Source of the DNA: Agrypnia vestita | Lineage: Eukaryota > Arthropoda > Insecta > Trichoptera > Phryganeidae | Direction: 5' to 3' | NCBI GenBank assembly: GCA_016648135.1 | Contig: JADDOH010000134.1 | Span: 226,172-290,171 of the forward strand | Length of the DNA: 64,000 bases | Part shown: positions 13,401-28,400 of the stretch, one piece after another | How positions within the stretch are numbered: position 1 is the first letter of the stretch | Layout: the number at the start of each line of letters is the position of its first letter | Translations under genes and position numbers: made by a program | Notes under the pieces: model-generated | The model's input: only the letters and a program-made list of their open reading frames with translations | Told to the model about the DNA's origin: nothing | The model's database searches: none

Positions 13401-16400
13401 ACAAACATACAGATAGACTATACTGCGAATATATTATTTAATATTTTTATACTGTCTGGGTAGTGTGATAATCAATCGAGGTTTCCATTACATGGTTGAC
13501 AAAGCGTTTAAACAGACGACTTCCAAGATCTAAACCCCGCATCCTTGCCTTCAATCTGAGAGCAACATTACAACTTTTGAGAGTATCTTGTGGCAACATA
13601 TTTGAAGAAAGAAGAGTACAAATCAAATTAATAGATTTCTTGTGCCGACTGAAATATATAAAATTACGCAAAGTAAACAAGATTAATTAATATGTTGGAG
13701 CAGATAAATACAAAGAAAACAATAAAATTTTCATTGCCCAGTTCACTCACAAAAGCACAAAGACACTCAAACAATTGACAAAATGTCTATGTAGAGTAAA
13801 ACTGTCGTAAACATTTTTGTTTCATTTTTTTTTTGTATAACATTTATTTGTATGTAAAACACTAAAAGTGCATTCGACATAACTAACTACTAACTAATGA
13901 AATATGCCTGAAAAGAAATTGTAAAAAATTTTGAAAAAAGTTAGTTATTATTCTACCCATGCAGTTACGACAGTTCTACATTTTTTTTATATCTTTTGTG
14001 CAACATCTCTGAAAAAATTAAATTATTATGTGATTTAATATTTCATGATATGATAATGTCCCTTCAGAAACACAATTAGTGTGAAATTCAAAACAAATTT
14101 TGAATTTTTGACGATGCCTCAAAAAGGCTTTTGCACCAGTGGTGTTTGGCAAATATTATTAGCAAGTGACAAGATGATAATTGATATTAACAAACAAAAT
14201 AATTGTGTTTTTGAAGTGACGTCTACAAATGCTCGCAATGTCCCTTTAAGCCTTAAGTGATTTCAAAAAAGCCCATCCACATAGATTCAAAGTAAAGTAT
14301 CCAATTTTTCAAACACTTTGTTGAGATCGCTCTCAATGTTGATTTTGCTTAAATTTTGCAATTTTAATCCAAAGACTAGCTCTACGATACTGTTAGAGAT
14401 ACGTGTAGTGTAGTGAGGCGAATACATGTGCATATGTGTTTCATGTGCTTTTAGAGGTATAATGGTTTGTTGATACATACGCAAGATTAAACTAAGTATT
14501 TTGATTTAATGGAAATTTTTGATAGCTGTAGAGTACGGCGCTAAAAAAAATAATTAATTTTAATTAAGGAATATTTCATGGATTATTTATTATAAGTCGA
14601 TAGAATTTCTCAATGATTACAAATTTGGGATGTGCAGTACCATAATAACACCTACAGATAACATGCTTCCACATAGAATTTTTAGCTATTTCCTACACGT
14701 TAATTAATATTGTTAAAAATATTATATTGAACTAAAATACTTAAATTATTCAAACAGAATTCCTGGAACTTGATGAAAGTTTTTCCTTCAAGTAAATTTT
14801 TGTGATTTATGATTATTTAAAAATTAAATCATATGTCGTGTAGTGAGGATGCCCTTTGTTGTCCTTTAGCAATCTTATAGATTTAGAGAGATTTAGGGAA
14901 AGTTATTTTTATTTAATATTCAGAATCCATAAAATTATTTAGTTTTCAAATCTTTAAAATATTTATCGCACATTTACTTTCATGTCAAATGGCACAAAAT
15001 GGGTTCATGGCCAACAAGAAATGAAAAATTAATATAGGCAACTCTAATATGTACGTATACGTAAAATAAATGCCCTTGTGCAATTTGTCTAAATTAACTT
15101 TAAACAGGCTAATAACCTGACACTAGAAAAACAAAAATGAATTTAGGATTCAATTCTTCATGTAACCTCTGCGCTCTAAGCGGAAATAACAACGGCCTGT
15201 CTGCTCCTGTCAATTAGCCACTAGGCTTGACACTCTAACCGGCGCAAGGACATTCGACATGAGTAACCTAGCAAGCAATAGTCAGTATCAAAGAGCTACT
15301 CTCGAGACAAAAGTGTATTCGTGGACAGGCCCTTAAGTACAGCTCCAGGACTCTTCCTCTCTCAGAATTAGGGCTCTCCACCATCATACTAAATCTCCAA
15401 AGTGTCCTTACGATCTGAAAGAGAAGGAATATCGATGTTAACTTTTTTAAATGTGTCAAAAGTTTTCTCACCCACCCTTTTTTAATCATTTCGCCGAAAA
15501 ATGTTAAAAAAGAGGTTTGCTTGTCAAATTTTATTGGAAATAAAGACTGATTGAACAAATTATCTGTCAAAAAAGTAATGATTTTTGGTGACTGTTATAT
15601 GAAAGAATTTCTTTTTATGTGAAATAAATTCTCGTGTGTTGCAAAAATTTGAACAAGTGTCATATCCCTTCCACATGTAAATGCCTACTTAAAAATTAGC
15701 CATTTGCAATAGAATGAGAAGAAGGCTTGATTTCATAAACTTTTTTATGCATTTCGTGAAGCAACACGTCTATATCGACCGGTGGCATAACAAAATAAAT
15801 AAGAGACTCAATTGCATAAACACAGAGGTTAGAATAAATTATATCCAATTTTAGAATTTCTCGTATTTTGTTAATAATTTTATGACAGCTCTATATTTGT
15901 TCTTTTCAATATTGACATAGTATGTACACATTGTTACTCACTAATCTATGAGTAAACTTAAAACTAAATATTAACAAAATTCACAATGACCTAGTTAGAG
16001 CTGGGGTATTTAAAATTCAATTCTGAAAATAAAAAAGTCCCATACAAATCCCGTATATTTTTGGGCTTAATACGTTTCCCGCTTATGTTAGTTTCTCGCC
16101 TAAGTCGTGAAAAAATTTATAGCCGAACTCAATTTATTCATACAAATAAATCTTCATAATAAGTTTTTCGGAAGACGAAATTTTGTTCAACTTCCTAAAA
16201 ATGAAAAATGTGCGCAATAAAAATTAAGTGGGTTTGGCGGCGTCACAAAAGTTCTAGCCGCTGAAAAAACCCTGTAGTATTTGAAAAGGCTAATAAAATA
16301 ATATTTAATAAATAAATTTATCTGGCGATTATTTACGATAATTTTTTCAAAATCAATCAACGTCGGCGCAAAATAAATTCCCCTAAACGAAACTGTTTTC

Positions 16401-19400
16401 ATTTTGATTGTATTTCTTCGAGGAAACAATCGGCAATATTAATTACGTAATATCTCCTATTGTTTTCTAAGGCCGGCGTCACACTAGGTGTATCTTCCGT
16501 CGCGTCTTTGACAAGGCGGAACATCGCTGCTACGCGGATCATCAATCGTTCCGCCGCCGCCGACAAAACGCTTGTATCGGCGTCTGTTCGATTCCCCGCC
16601 CGTGGAACTTACGTCAACGTTAAATTGGTGACGTCGCGTCTCGTGTTTTTGATTGCAACGCATCACATTTGACAGATTGTCCGCACATGTGTTTGTTTTT
16701 CGCGCGGTCCGTCGCGGAATATAGTAGGTATGTGACGGCTAAATTCGGTTGCGGATTTGACGCGACAGAAGAAACGCGTAGTGTGGCGCCGACCTTAATG
16801 AGTTACAAAAAACAGATCTAATTTAATTTAGCAATAAAAAATACCACGAATTTTCTTCGCGCCCAGGAAAATATTAAGGTAGTCTGAAATCAAACGTAAT
16901 TAAAATAAAGAAAATCGTAATTAATCAAAAATAAAAGGACGTTAAAATAAAGAAAATCGTAATTAATCAAAAATAAAAAGACGTTGCTCAAGGCAGTATG
17001 TTGAATGTACATCTAAATTATGTAGAAATCATCAAAAGGGTTAATTTTTAAATGAAGTCAAATAGAATACTATTTACAAATGGTTATTTTTTACAAATGT
17101 GCGACCTTTACCAAGCCAGGGAAAATGCAAGTAGCTTTTTGTATTTATTTTCGTATTCGTGAGGTTTTTGATTTGTCAATATACACCGATTTATATTTAA
17201 ATTTTTTGACAGTGCTAATTTTTTTTATCGTTTTTTATTATTTTCTGACCCTCAGGTACTATGTATTTACATAGATAATATTTTACAAATATATATATTT
17301 GCCTACTTACTTTTTTTAAATAAAATGTCCTTAAATTGTCAATTATATAAACGAAAATTTAATTAAAACACAAAATTAGAAAGTGTAAATGATTTATGAA
17401 AATATTGAAATCACTGTTAATATGTTTTCACGCCTAATAAGTTTTTATTTGCTGGTCCCTTGAAAAACGTATTAAGAGAGTTTCACTGTACATAACTTAA
17501 TAAAAAAACATATAAATTAAATATTTTGGAATAATAAAGTGCCTTATTTCATTTGTTTCTTAGTTGGTTTTCGTTAAATTTTTAAATACATCCATGGAGA
17601 AAAATTTTATTAAAGAATCATCATTATTTCTACATCATTTTTTGGCAATTGCAAATTGGTATGTATATTAAATGGCATAGTTCAAACTCTAATCTATTAA
17701 TAGACCCATGAAGTCATTTCAATAGTGCTCAACTAATTAATAAAAATTGAGGAAGCTGAATAATGTGCATCCTGAACACTAAAAATAAAAACATAAAAAA
17801 ATAATTGGCTAAATCCAAGATCATGGCCCCACGGGCTATAAAACAGACCCGTCTGAAAATAAGTATTTCTCAATATAATTTAATGTCCTAATTACAAAAT
17901 TAAAGATAATTAACACCTGAATAACAAGTATTAAATAAAATATTACACATTAAAGTTTTGTGATTTTCATGTGTCAAATGATCTATTTTTATTTTTAATA
18001 AGATTTTTACACATATCTATGGATAAGTATTTGAATCATAGGCAACAACAAGAACGTAGGCTGAGCTTTGCAGGCTGTAGCAGGTGAGTATGCGCGGGCA
18101 CAAACCTGTGGAACGCCCCCATGACTGCCTTGCCACCAAACCATAACACAACAAGTTAAAACCCTGGCCGTAGCAGGCGAGTATTCGGGGGCACAAACCC
18201 GTGCCTGACTCCCGGCTCCCACAACTGCGTTGCCACAAAATCATAAAACAATAAAAAAAAGCATAATTTTTTTTCCTTTATGGTTTGCTCTTTTTCATAA
18301 GTATATTTTTTCTATGGTTGTTAAAATAGTGACTGACATTCAAAATGAATGATAGAATTTTCGAAACTTTGAAGTGTAATATTTTATTTAATACTTATTA
18401 TTCAAGCGTCAATTATCCTTAATTTTATAACCAAAACTTTCAATTATATTGAGAAATACTTTTTTCAGTTGGATCTGTTATATAACCCGTTGGTCTATGT
18501 TCTTGGATTATGCCAAATAATTTTATACAAACTCTATTATAATTGAATACTGACTCAAAATTTTGATGCTTTTTGAGGTACATTATTAGACTTCTTAAAT
18601 TTTCTAGAATAAGGGCAAGCAAAAGCACTTTTAGGGCCAAATTTGACAAATGCCAGCCTAGTCATAGAATATTAAGTCATATAAAAAATATAGAAAGTTA
18701 ATTCATATATCTGTAAACAGTTAGTTGCAAATGATGCAGCCAATACGTAATCTTATTTGTTTAAAACGAAAGAATGAGTGGTTTGCAGAAAGCGGCATCC
18801 AGATTGTACTGAATTATAATACAGGCTTCTATTCTTACTAGTTTATTAGTACATAATTAGTTTAAATGTTAATATAATTGTAGGTACACTTCTTCAATTT
18901 TGACATGATGACATTTGACGGATGTCCTGACGTATAGAAATAATATTAATAAAAAATTACATAAATAAGTATTTCCTGCCTATTCTGTCTTAGGAAATCA
19001 TAATAATGTAGTTATCATATGAATAAGGGGGATATACGGATAAAAAGTACAAAATTTGGTGAAGATACAATAGCTGGTATATATATATATTTTATGTTTT
19101 TGGGTACAGTAAGTAATTTCAAAAAATTATCAAATTTTGTACAAAACACGATGATTATTTTTAACGTCGACCGGTTTCGATACCACCGTATCTTCATCGA
19201 GACAGATGCACAATAACAGTTACATAAATTAAAATATATAAAGGAATAACAGATGGAAGGGTGGCCTCATTCTTGGTGGAACTTTGGGACAGGGAGACAT
19301 TGAAATAAGAAAGACAGTGGAAATCGTTGAGCAAGAAAATTGTATAATACAAAATAATATTCTAGTCCTGACAAAGTACTATGCAATTTGATCACCAGAA

Positions 19401-22400
19401 GGTAGAAGCGGAAGGAATTACACGTTATCGAGGATTTTGCAGCACACTACACATTTTACAGTAAATTGGAAATTACTACAAAGGTCTGGGATAATCTACT
19501 AGATTCGTGAAACATCTAGGACATTGGGTCTTATAAATACCCAACGGAATCAAGCAGAATGGAGTCATTTTGACAGCAAAAATATAATCTTAAATGGTGA
19601 ACCCATGCGAATTGACCACAGACGAAAAACAAGCGGTGGACATAATGGCGCGAATGGGGTACTTACGTGCGACACACACATATTAAGCACTTTCCGTTGC
19701 ATTAAACTTACATTTTCAAAAAAATGTTATTTTGCTTTTTCTTATAGCTTGAAGTTCTATGAATAATTTGAGTCATCGCTCATTCACAAATTCCAAAAAT
19801 TGGCTGAGTTATAGCAATTTAAAGTTAGTATGGAGGGTGAATTTTTAAACGAATTTCGTTATTCTTTTGGGTTTTTTCGAAACTGATTTTACTAACTTTA
19901 TTCAAATTTTGCACACATTTTGATAAAACATGCCATTCAATATTACCAACTTTTTACTTTGACATTTCATCATTTAACAAGGAAATAGTTAACTTCATTT
20001 CACTCAAACCCTGGCAACATAATTATCTCCACGGAGAAGGTCCTTTACGAGACAGCACATAACTCTGCCGTTTTGAAATATTCACAATAATTCGTTAATG
20101 AAAAATATTAACCAATATATGCCATAAACAAATTTATAAAACTGGGAAGACGTCGGTGGCTCGGTCATGTGGAGAGAATATCCGAGCATCAAGCACCAAA
20201 GTCCCTGCTGAACTCAAGGCCAATAGGGTGAAAGATCTTAGGAAGGCCAAAAGTAAGATGGAGTGACAATGTCCTCAAAGACATCTCTGCCTTGGAGCTT
20301 CGGAACTGGAGAGAGCTGTAACTAAACCGAGATGAGTGGAGGAAGATTCTCGAGGAGGCCAAGATCCACCAAGGGTTGTAGTGCCAAGAGCGATGATGAT
20401 GATGATGATACGCCATAAACAATGACACTAAAACAAATTTTATGTGAAATATTTAAGTGGAAAAAAAAAATTAATTTAATGCATTTGACGTGGTGTAACC
20501 CCTTAATGCATGAAGGAAACACAGATGACAAGCAGAGCCTCCGGAACAGCTCCTATAAATTCTTTCCACAACAAAAAATATTGAACAAATCTTCTGGAGA
20601 CTTGCCCCTCCCCAGTTGACAACTGACCTCTGAGTCTCCTTGTCGTCCTCCTCCCTCCGCCGGGCGATCTCCTGGCTGTGCTCGGCCGCCCTCCTCCTGG
20701 CGATGGCCTCGTTCCGCTTCTCTGCGGCAGTCTCCCTCTCAGCTGCTTCGCGAGCATCGCGAGCCCTAATTTCTTCCTCTTCCTTCTTGCGCTCCTAATT
20801 ACAGATAGAAACTGTTTTCAACACTAAATAAAGTCTTTCCAAGTTAAAAAGATTTAGTTTGTAACATACTTTATAGTGGTACAGTAAAACTGTTAATTCG
20901 AATTTAATTTGTAACATACTTCATTAATTTGTAATATACTTACTTTATAGTGGTACAGTAAATCTGTTAATTCGAAATTCATCAAGATTCGAAAATTTTA
21001 GAATAAAAAAGTCTCAAAATGTTCATTTTATAGTAGATTAACCCAGATAATTCGAAATAATTTTTAGACCCTAGCGCCATAAATCAATACAGTTCAAATC
21101 AGATGATTAGATTTTTCTTTAGAAGTCATAAAAAACTAATAATATGTGCGGCTTTTTGATCACGCTAACTCATGTAAGGAAGCCTTCCATAAATTCAAAG
21201 ATAACTCTAAACATTTACAATTACGGCCATTCAAACGTGACGGAATGGAAATGGAATTTTTTGCATGGTAGAACAGCAAATATGTCAATATTGGGTACTT
21301 TAGTAAAAAAAATGTCGCGATCTTTGTATTAGCACAATAAATATTGCATTTTTGAAATGATTTCGTGAAATATGCAAAAATAAGGAAAAGTTTTTCACAA
21401 AATCAAAGGTTTTTTTTTATGAATTTTACAATTTTTGGCAAAGTTCACAATTGATTTTTTAATTCGTAATTCAAGGGGAATTACGAATTAACGAGGTTAT
21501 ACTGTATTTAGTTTTATAAGCAATTTGTGAGAAAATAAGTATATAATTGCTTTATGTAGGCATTTTTAATCTGTAACCTATCCGACGTTATCCGGTAGGC
21601 TGTTGAAATATTTTTATGTAATCTTTCTGATGTTGTTCGATAAAATACGATGATAAGGTTCTTATGTTATCCTTAAAATGAATGCTTTAGCAATGGTGAT
21701 ACATTTAACCAAAACCCAAATTAAGTATAAACTACGAAATAACCAATCACAATATTAGGTTCTTTCTAAACCAATAAAAGGTTAATCGCTATTATGTACT
21801 CGGACATTTATTTCTAAAAGTTATGTTCATATTTACTTAGCAGTAATCATTACGGTTACCTGTTCTCTTCTCAATTTTTCCGCTGCCACCCTTTTCTTTT
21901 CTTCCACTTCTTCTTTAATCCAGAATTGATCTCTTTCTTTGGAATTGATTTCTTTTCCTAAAAAAAAACAAGTTACTTATTATTAATATTATTAAAACCT
22001 TCTTATTAACCTAATCAAATTTTTAACTTTTCCCTCAGTATTATAAAGAAACTAAATACAAGTTATATATATATCATTAAGCTTTCGTCTTTCCATTCTA
22101 AATAACAATGTTTTCATATATTACACCCCCACCTGTGGACCTATTCAAAATAAAATAATAAACCATAAAATGTTACGAAATTCTCTAATGCGCTATTTTA
22201 AACTCAGTTTTCGTGACAAATTTTACTGGAGAAATAGCTTCTGATGCATTTTTGGGGGTTTTTGGATGAGGATGGTGTATGCAGTATTTGGAGAAGCTGC
22301 TTTTTAGGGTCACCACCTGTTATGTGACGGGAAATCTCCAAAGTCATGAAATGCTTGATAACTTTATTCGCTCGACAAAACAATTACAAGTTATACATAA

Positions 22401-25400
22401 GTACGATTACAAAGACAATGATAGATAGATACTCGATGGACTGAACCTCCGGCCTACGCCGGGGGTCGATGAGAGACTGACATGCCCATATAGAGCTATT
22501 TATTTGGCTGGTTTATATAAATTATGTTTGGTGAACAAAGAACTTTCTTGGAGTCTAGCTGTATGTGTGTAGGTATTGCTGACAGTGTGATGGCCTACAT
22601 CGGGAGCTCGTGTACGCTGCTGTACCTTGATTTTTTTTACGCTGCATTCTTGCCACGTCTGTGTGCGGCCTAGATTGGTGGTTTATGTGTTTATTGCATG
22701 TATGACGCCATACATTTTTATCACATAGAAGAAATAATAGTGCAATTATTCTCACAAGTGTTACCTGGTATAACCCTATGGTAAGTGGTCCCTATGGGTC
22801 CGGTTGGTCCAGTGTGTTCTGACCGCGGTGCCTTGAAGCTGTATGCAGAGCCTGAATTGGCCACTTTGTCAATTATGATCTGAGGATCCATGTCCTCCTC
22901 TGTGCGCGCGTGGATGGTGAGGTGAGCCCCGCAGAAGAGTGCAGAGACTTCGCGGAAGTGGTTGGCACATGTTCCTTTTCTGACAGTGGGCGCACCCTCA
23001 CCCTGTAGACGCACACTGATTAGCGTATTTGAATCAATACGAAGACAAAAATTAAGTTGGTTGAAATATTATAAAAGAACTCGATATTTAGCTTACAAAG
23101 TTGTTTGTGTTTTATTTAATTCTGCTCAACAATACAATGAATTTTTGGTATGATTTTACGTTTACATTTAAGAAATGATATTTAATCAAAACAATGTTAG
23201 CACATGTTTTTTATTTATTTAGTTTTTAAAATATCATAAACTTTTTAAGAACATAACATAATCATCTTTATACGAAAAAATGTTTTGAGTGCTATCACTG
23301 AATAATAAATAAGAGATTTAATAGGAAATATAGCTCAAATCATGTTTCCAAATCACTATTAAAAGCAAAGGCAGCAATATCTATATTTGCTGGCGGTTCA
23401 TTAAACCATTGTGAAATTTTTACTGTATAAACTATTTTGTATTCCTATCAGTTTTGTTTGTGGAAGTCGAAAATCACACTTCACAAATTTAAATTAATTA
23501 AATTATATTTCATATTTTTGTTCATACATGATGGAGCTGCAATTGATTCTGTATAGATCAAGACCAGAACATTTTGTTTAATTTAACTGTCATATAGCTA
23601 ACTCTTGTATGTCTATTACATCTTAAAATAGTCTTTAATATTAAAAAAATATTTTGTAATTCAATAAGATACCATCTTTAAAATTAATTTGTGTTTCATA
23701 AAACATTGAAATAAAGTTACATTTCTAATAATTCTTTCCAATACTCCAGGGAAAGGATGTAATAACACTCGCAAGCCTACTCAGCAGGAAAGCATCAAAA
23801 GTAAAAATACACCATTAAACAGCCTATGCTTATATGTATTTGTTTTGTGATATTGACAACCTTTCAAAACAATGCAGTCAGACAATGGCAGATGTGTTCA
23901 AAATAATAAGTACAGCCTAGTCCATAGGTCTTTGCAATACAGTAAGTTCTGAATGATCTTAGGTTTTCACGGCCACTCAGAATCTTCAAGTTTGCGTTTA
24001 CTGGGGTATTATGCCGTGTTGTTACGACCTTTCGTGCCGACGTTTCGGATCCCATTGCAGGGTCCATCATCATCAGCCCTGATGATGGACCCTGCAATGG
24101 GATCCGAAACGTCGGCCCGAAAGGTCGTAACAACACGGCATAATACCCCAGTAAACGCAAACTTGAACAGTAAGTTCTCTACATGCAAATGAGTTCCGTT
24201 CCGAGACCTCTATTTGTTCACAAGTTGAACAAAGTTATCCTATGCATCTAGCATTTATTGTAAAAATCACCACAGTTCTTGCGCTTATATCCAATTCTGT
24301 CCAGTGCTGGGTTTGAAATGAATTGCATAGTAATTGAACAAAACGCAGCCATATTGAAGAGCTTACTCTAGATACACTCTTGAAGAGCTTATTCCAGATA
24401 CATGCTTAGCAGGGGCGTGCAGTGAGTACCAGAAGCGTGACTTTTATTTAAACGTATATTTGGGGAAAAAAAATCAAAATTAAATATTTATTTGGCAGAA
24501 TACTATGAAATATTTAAATTTTAATAATATGTTAATTATAGTAATAGGTGTATAACGAGCTTTACCTCCTATTTGTTTTTTTTTTTCAAAATATATGGTA
24601 AGGAAAAACTCATGCTTCTTACTGCACGCCCCTGATGCTTAGATACACTCTTGTCAAAGAAGTCTACACGTGACCACTGTAAACATTACTGAAATTGCAT
24701 TTAGATAAACATCTAAGGAATATCAATTTTGATTTATCTTCAGTTTCGTTTTACATTACAGTTAAGTTTTAAAAATAAAAATGCGTATTTATTGTAATAG
24801 TTAAATATATTGTTCAAAAAATAATGTTGTTGAATATGGGTAAGACCTGATAAAACATAAGCCCTACAATAACATAATTAAAATTTGCCATGTTTATTCA
24901 AAGATAAAAAAAAAATTGCAGATAAAGATTTATGTACTTTAGTACTTACGATATGTGCTTCAATGAAATGATAACATACAATATGAATTAGTATTTAAAT
25001 TGTGCAGTAGAAAATAACTTTGTCTTACCTGCCAATTAACCAAAACGTATTTTGAAAGGCTGGTCTTTTGATCATCTATTTTGACGAAAGCGTACATTAT
25101 CTTTCCGCTGTTGAGGTCGTCTGTGAGCTCTTCGATACCCCCATCTCCTGTGCTCACGACCTTCAAATCATTTGTCTGTCCGTCATATCCAAACAATGCC
25201 CTTAAATTGTAAGTAAATTTCTTAATAATTAAAAAATTTCAAATATCGCTACATTTTGGGAAGAAAAAGTATACACCAAAGATACCTGATAAAGAGAGGG
25301 ACCACACCACTAGCCCAGTCTTGTCAAGAACCGAGTGCTACATTCCCAAAAAAACCTTGCGGGGGGCCCTCAGAATATTATCTGGCAATGACCCCCCTGT

Positions 25401-28400
25401 TTAAATTGCATTAATCAGGTTGCAGATTAACCGGTAATAAGAGTGTTTCCTTTTTTTGAAAATATTTCAAAATTCTTTAATTAACTAACCATCAGCACGT
25501 TTCCCCGCAAAGATAAGCAGAGAGGATAAATAAAATTCTATATTCTTCTATCTTGGCAAACCACTTTTGCTTCGGCTACATTCATACATTTTCTCATGCA
25601 CGCTCTACGGTTGTTGAGGTTTTTAACAGGACCATCCTTTAATATTTGTAATATTCTTCATGAAACTTTCTATAATATAAAAGTTGTAAAATTCTTTATA
25701 AAATGTAAAAATACTCTTTCTACCAACTAAATATGTAAATAAAATATAAACTCGTGAAGTTATGAACACGCGTAATTGCGAAATTTTTGGGAATCCTTGT
25801 CAATAGCATATTTATTTTGAGAAGCTATTTAAATGTAAATATTAGTGATGTGACAGATATCTATATCCGTATCTGCAGATATCCGAGGGAGAAAAAGGAT
25901 CTGTGTTCGTTACTTTTTGCGGATATAGAATGGATCTTTTACATTATTAAATTTCATTATCCGTACGAATTTTAAATATAGGTGATTAGGTAGCGATGAA
26001 ATACTATTAAATTCCATATAAATTGTTTTGAATTTCTTTAAATCACATATTTGGCACATTTATATTGCAAAAATCAAATATTAAAACATTTATTGTTGTA
26101 TTGTAATTCTAACTAAAATGATTATTCTAATTAAATTAATATTACAATGTGTCAACATTAGATAAAAAACAATTATGTTTTCAGGAACTTAAAAAATTGT
26201 ATGTATGTCATAATTAAAAAAGTAATAGTAAATTGTACTTCAAAAAGGATAATTTGGCAGCTTTGTCCCCCAGAAATCTATTACGATGAGGATCATAAAC
26301 AATAATTGCTGCAGCACTGAAAAACTGCTCACTTGGAACGCTTGTTGCAGGTGACGATGAATATGTGCAAGCAATATGACTCAGAGCTCCAAATTTTTTA
26401 CTGTTAATCTGCCAATACTGGATCTTGAGGTCCGTATGCATATTCGCAGATCTAGACACCAATAATCCGTATCCGCAGATATATATTAACAATCCGGCAC
26501 ATCATTAGTAAATATGCACCAAAGTGGTGTTTTTGATTAGTCATGTATTTGTAATTATGTTCTGGGTTTTTTTTTAGAGATTTTTTTTTTAAATAGAGAT
26601 GCGATTGTGATATGAGAATAGGGTTAACTTGCTCGCTAACCTAAGATAACCTAACCTAACTTGCTGATGCCTGGAATGATTTGAACCACCGATCACCAGA
26701 TCACTAGGCGAGCGTCATGACCACTACGCCAACAAGCTACTGGATAAGTTTTTCCCTACCGCCCAGGATAATCAGAGTCTACAGGATTTTCCAAACACAA
26801 ATACATTTTATGAATAAAATTCATATTTATCTATAGAGTGAAAGCTCATTAATATAAACAACTATAATTCGAAATTCAGTATAATTTAAAAAATTAATCA
26901 TACTTTATCCCCCTCAAATGAATTTTCATATAAAATGTTACATATAATTTGAAAAAATGGCTAATTCCAAATATGAAAAAAATTTCACACAAAAATATGA
27001 AATTTTACACGAAGTCATTTGTGTAAATATGAACTGTTTTTATATTTTACGCCGGCTGCTAATCCTTGTGGGTATACACCAATCACAAGGATTTCACTAA
27101 TTTTTTTTTGATTTGATTTTGCTAAGATGAAAATCTCGCCAAAAGGCAAGATTAGTTGAAGTTTAGACATGTAGAGAACTGGTTTCGTAGTTTTAAACTG
27201 CCAGATTTAAATAGATCTTTTCATATAAGCTTGCAATTGAGTTAGTGTGCACAACAAACAATTTGCAGTGCAGTTCACATTACATACGCCTCACTTACTG
27301 ATATAGTAAAACCCCGATAATGCAAAATTTGACATTTTTAAAACCCATGAATCACAAAAATTTCATAGTAGATTAACCCCGAAAATTGGAAAAACCCGGT
27401 AATTCGTAATATTAAATAGTTTTTAATCCCTTGCACCATAAATCAATACATTTTGGTTCACATAATTTGAAATTTTTTTCAAATTTGATGAAATTAAAAA
27501 AAATATTTTGATTTTGAAGTGTGAATAATGCATGTCAATATTGGGTATTTTAGTAATAGAAATGTCGCGATCTTTATATTGGCATAATAAATATTGCGTT
27601 TTCTAAACGATTTCTTGCAAATCAAATAAATACTGATGTTTTTCACAAAATTCATTACTTTTTTCAGAGTTTTACGATTTTTGGCAAATTTCGCAATCTT
27701 TATTCTAACTCGAATTTTGAATTAACGGGGTTCCGCTTAGTTCGAAATGTTTTTTTTTTGGGTACCTTGAATTTCAAATTAAAAAGAAATTCTACTGTAT
27801 TTGTATCTCTTTCCATCTCATACAGAATTGACAGAATGTCAGTGAGCATTGAAAAATTAACTAATTTTCATTTCTCTAACTTTCAATTTCCTGTATAAAT
27901 ATATATTTTATACAAACAGGATTTTCTTATTAAAACATTTTAATCTGCTGTATTTATGTAATTGTACTGGGAAATAACATAATCAATTCAATATTCAATT
28001 AATTAATTATTTAGAAGTATGAAACAGGAGGGCGGTGAACCCGTATCGAAAACCTTCAAATTTAAATTGTAAATTTCAGCTCATCTTTATTAATGAGAAA
28101 TTTCGCATGTGTTTCTTCTCCAAAAAATATGCATGAAGTCATCAAAAGGTACCATTCCCTTCATTGTTTCTTTGTCATTCAATCTTACTGACGTGTCAAA
28201 ATATCAACATGTTTTACGTAAAGTATTGTAACTAACAAATTTGTATGTAATTTTTAGTCATTTTAGTATTTTGCACATACATATTTGATAAATGTTTTAA
28301 GTGGTAGTAATATTTTATATTATTTATTATTATTATTTATATATTAATTTAATATTAATACATTGGTTCCTATTTCTTCGTCCGCAAAAGACCTGGCATG

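Larger units (their letters stand above)
23951..24166. mobile_element. Head-to-head Penelope-type terminal repeat (palindrome) in Abp1 intron 2
   Basis: A near-perfect inverted repeat spans 23985-24167. Each arm carries a hammerhead-like core, so the two cores face apart. The 12-bp string acagtaagttct flanks the insertion at 23939-23950 and 24167-24178, like a target-site duplication. No protein is encoded. Confidence 0.65.

Noticed and set aside
16460..16672. 70-codon plus-strand ORF
   Set aside because: It lies within the GC-rich MITE 16468-16797; openness follows from the high CpG content.
22318..22730. Solo LTR beginning TGTTATGTGAC
   Set aside because: No matching end, target duplication or primer-binding site was found.
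26636..26670. Telomeric (CCTAA)n repeat
   Set aside because: Only a few imperfect units occur and they are part of an S1 SINE tail.
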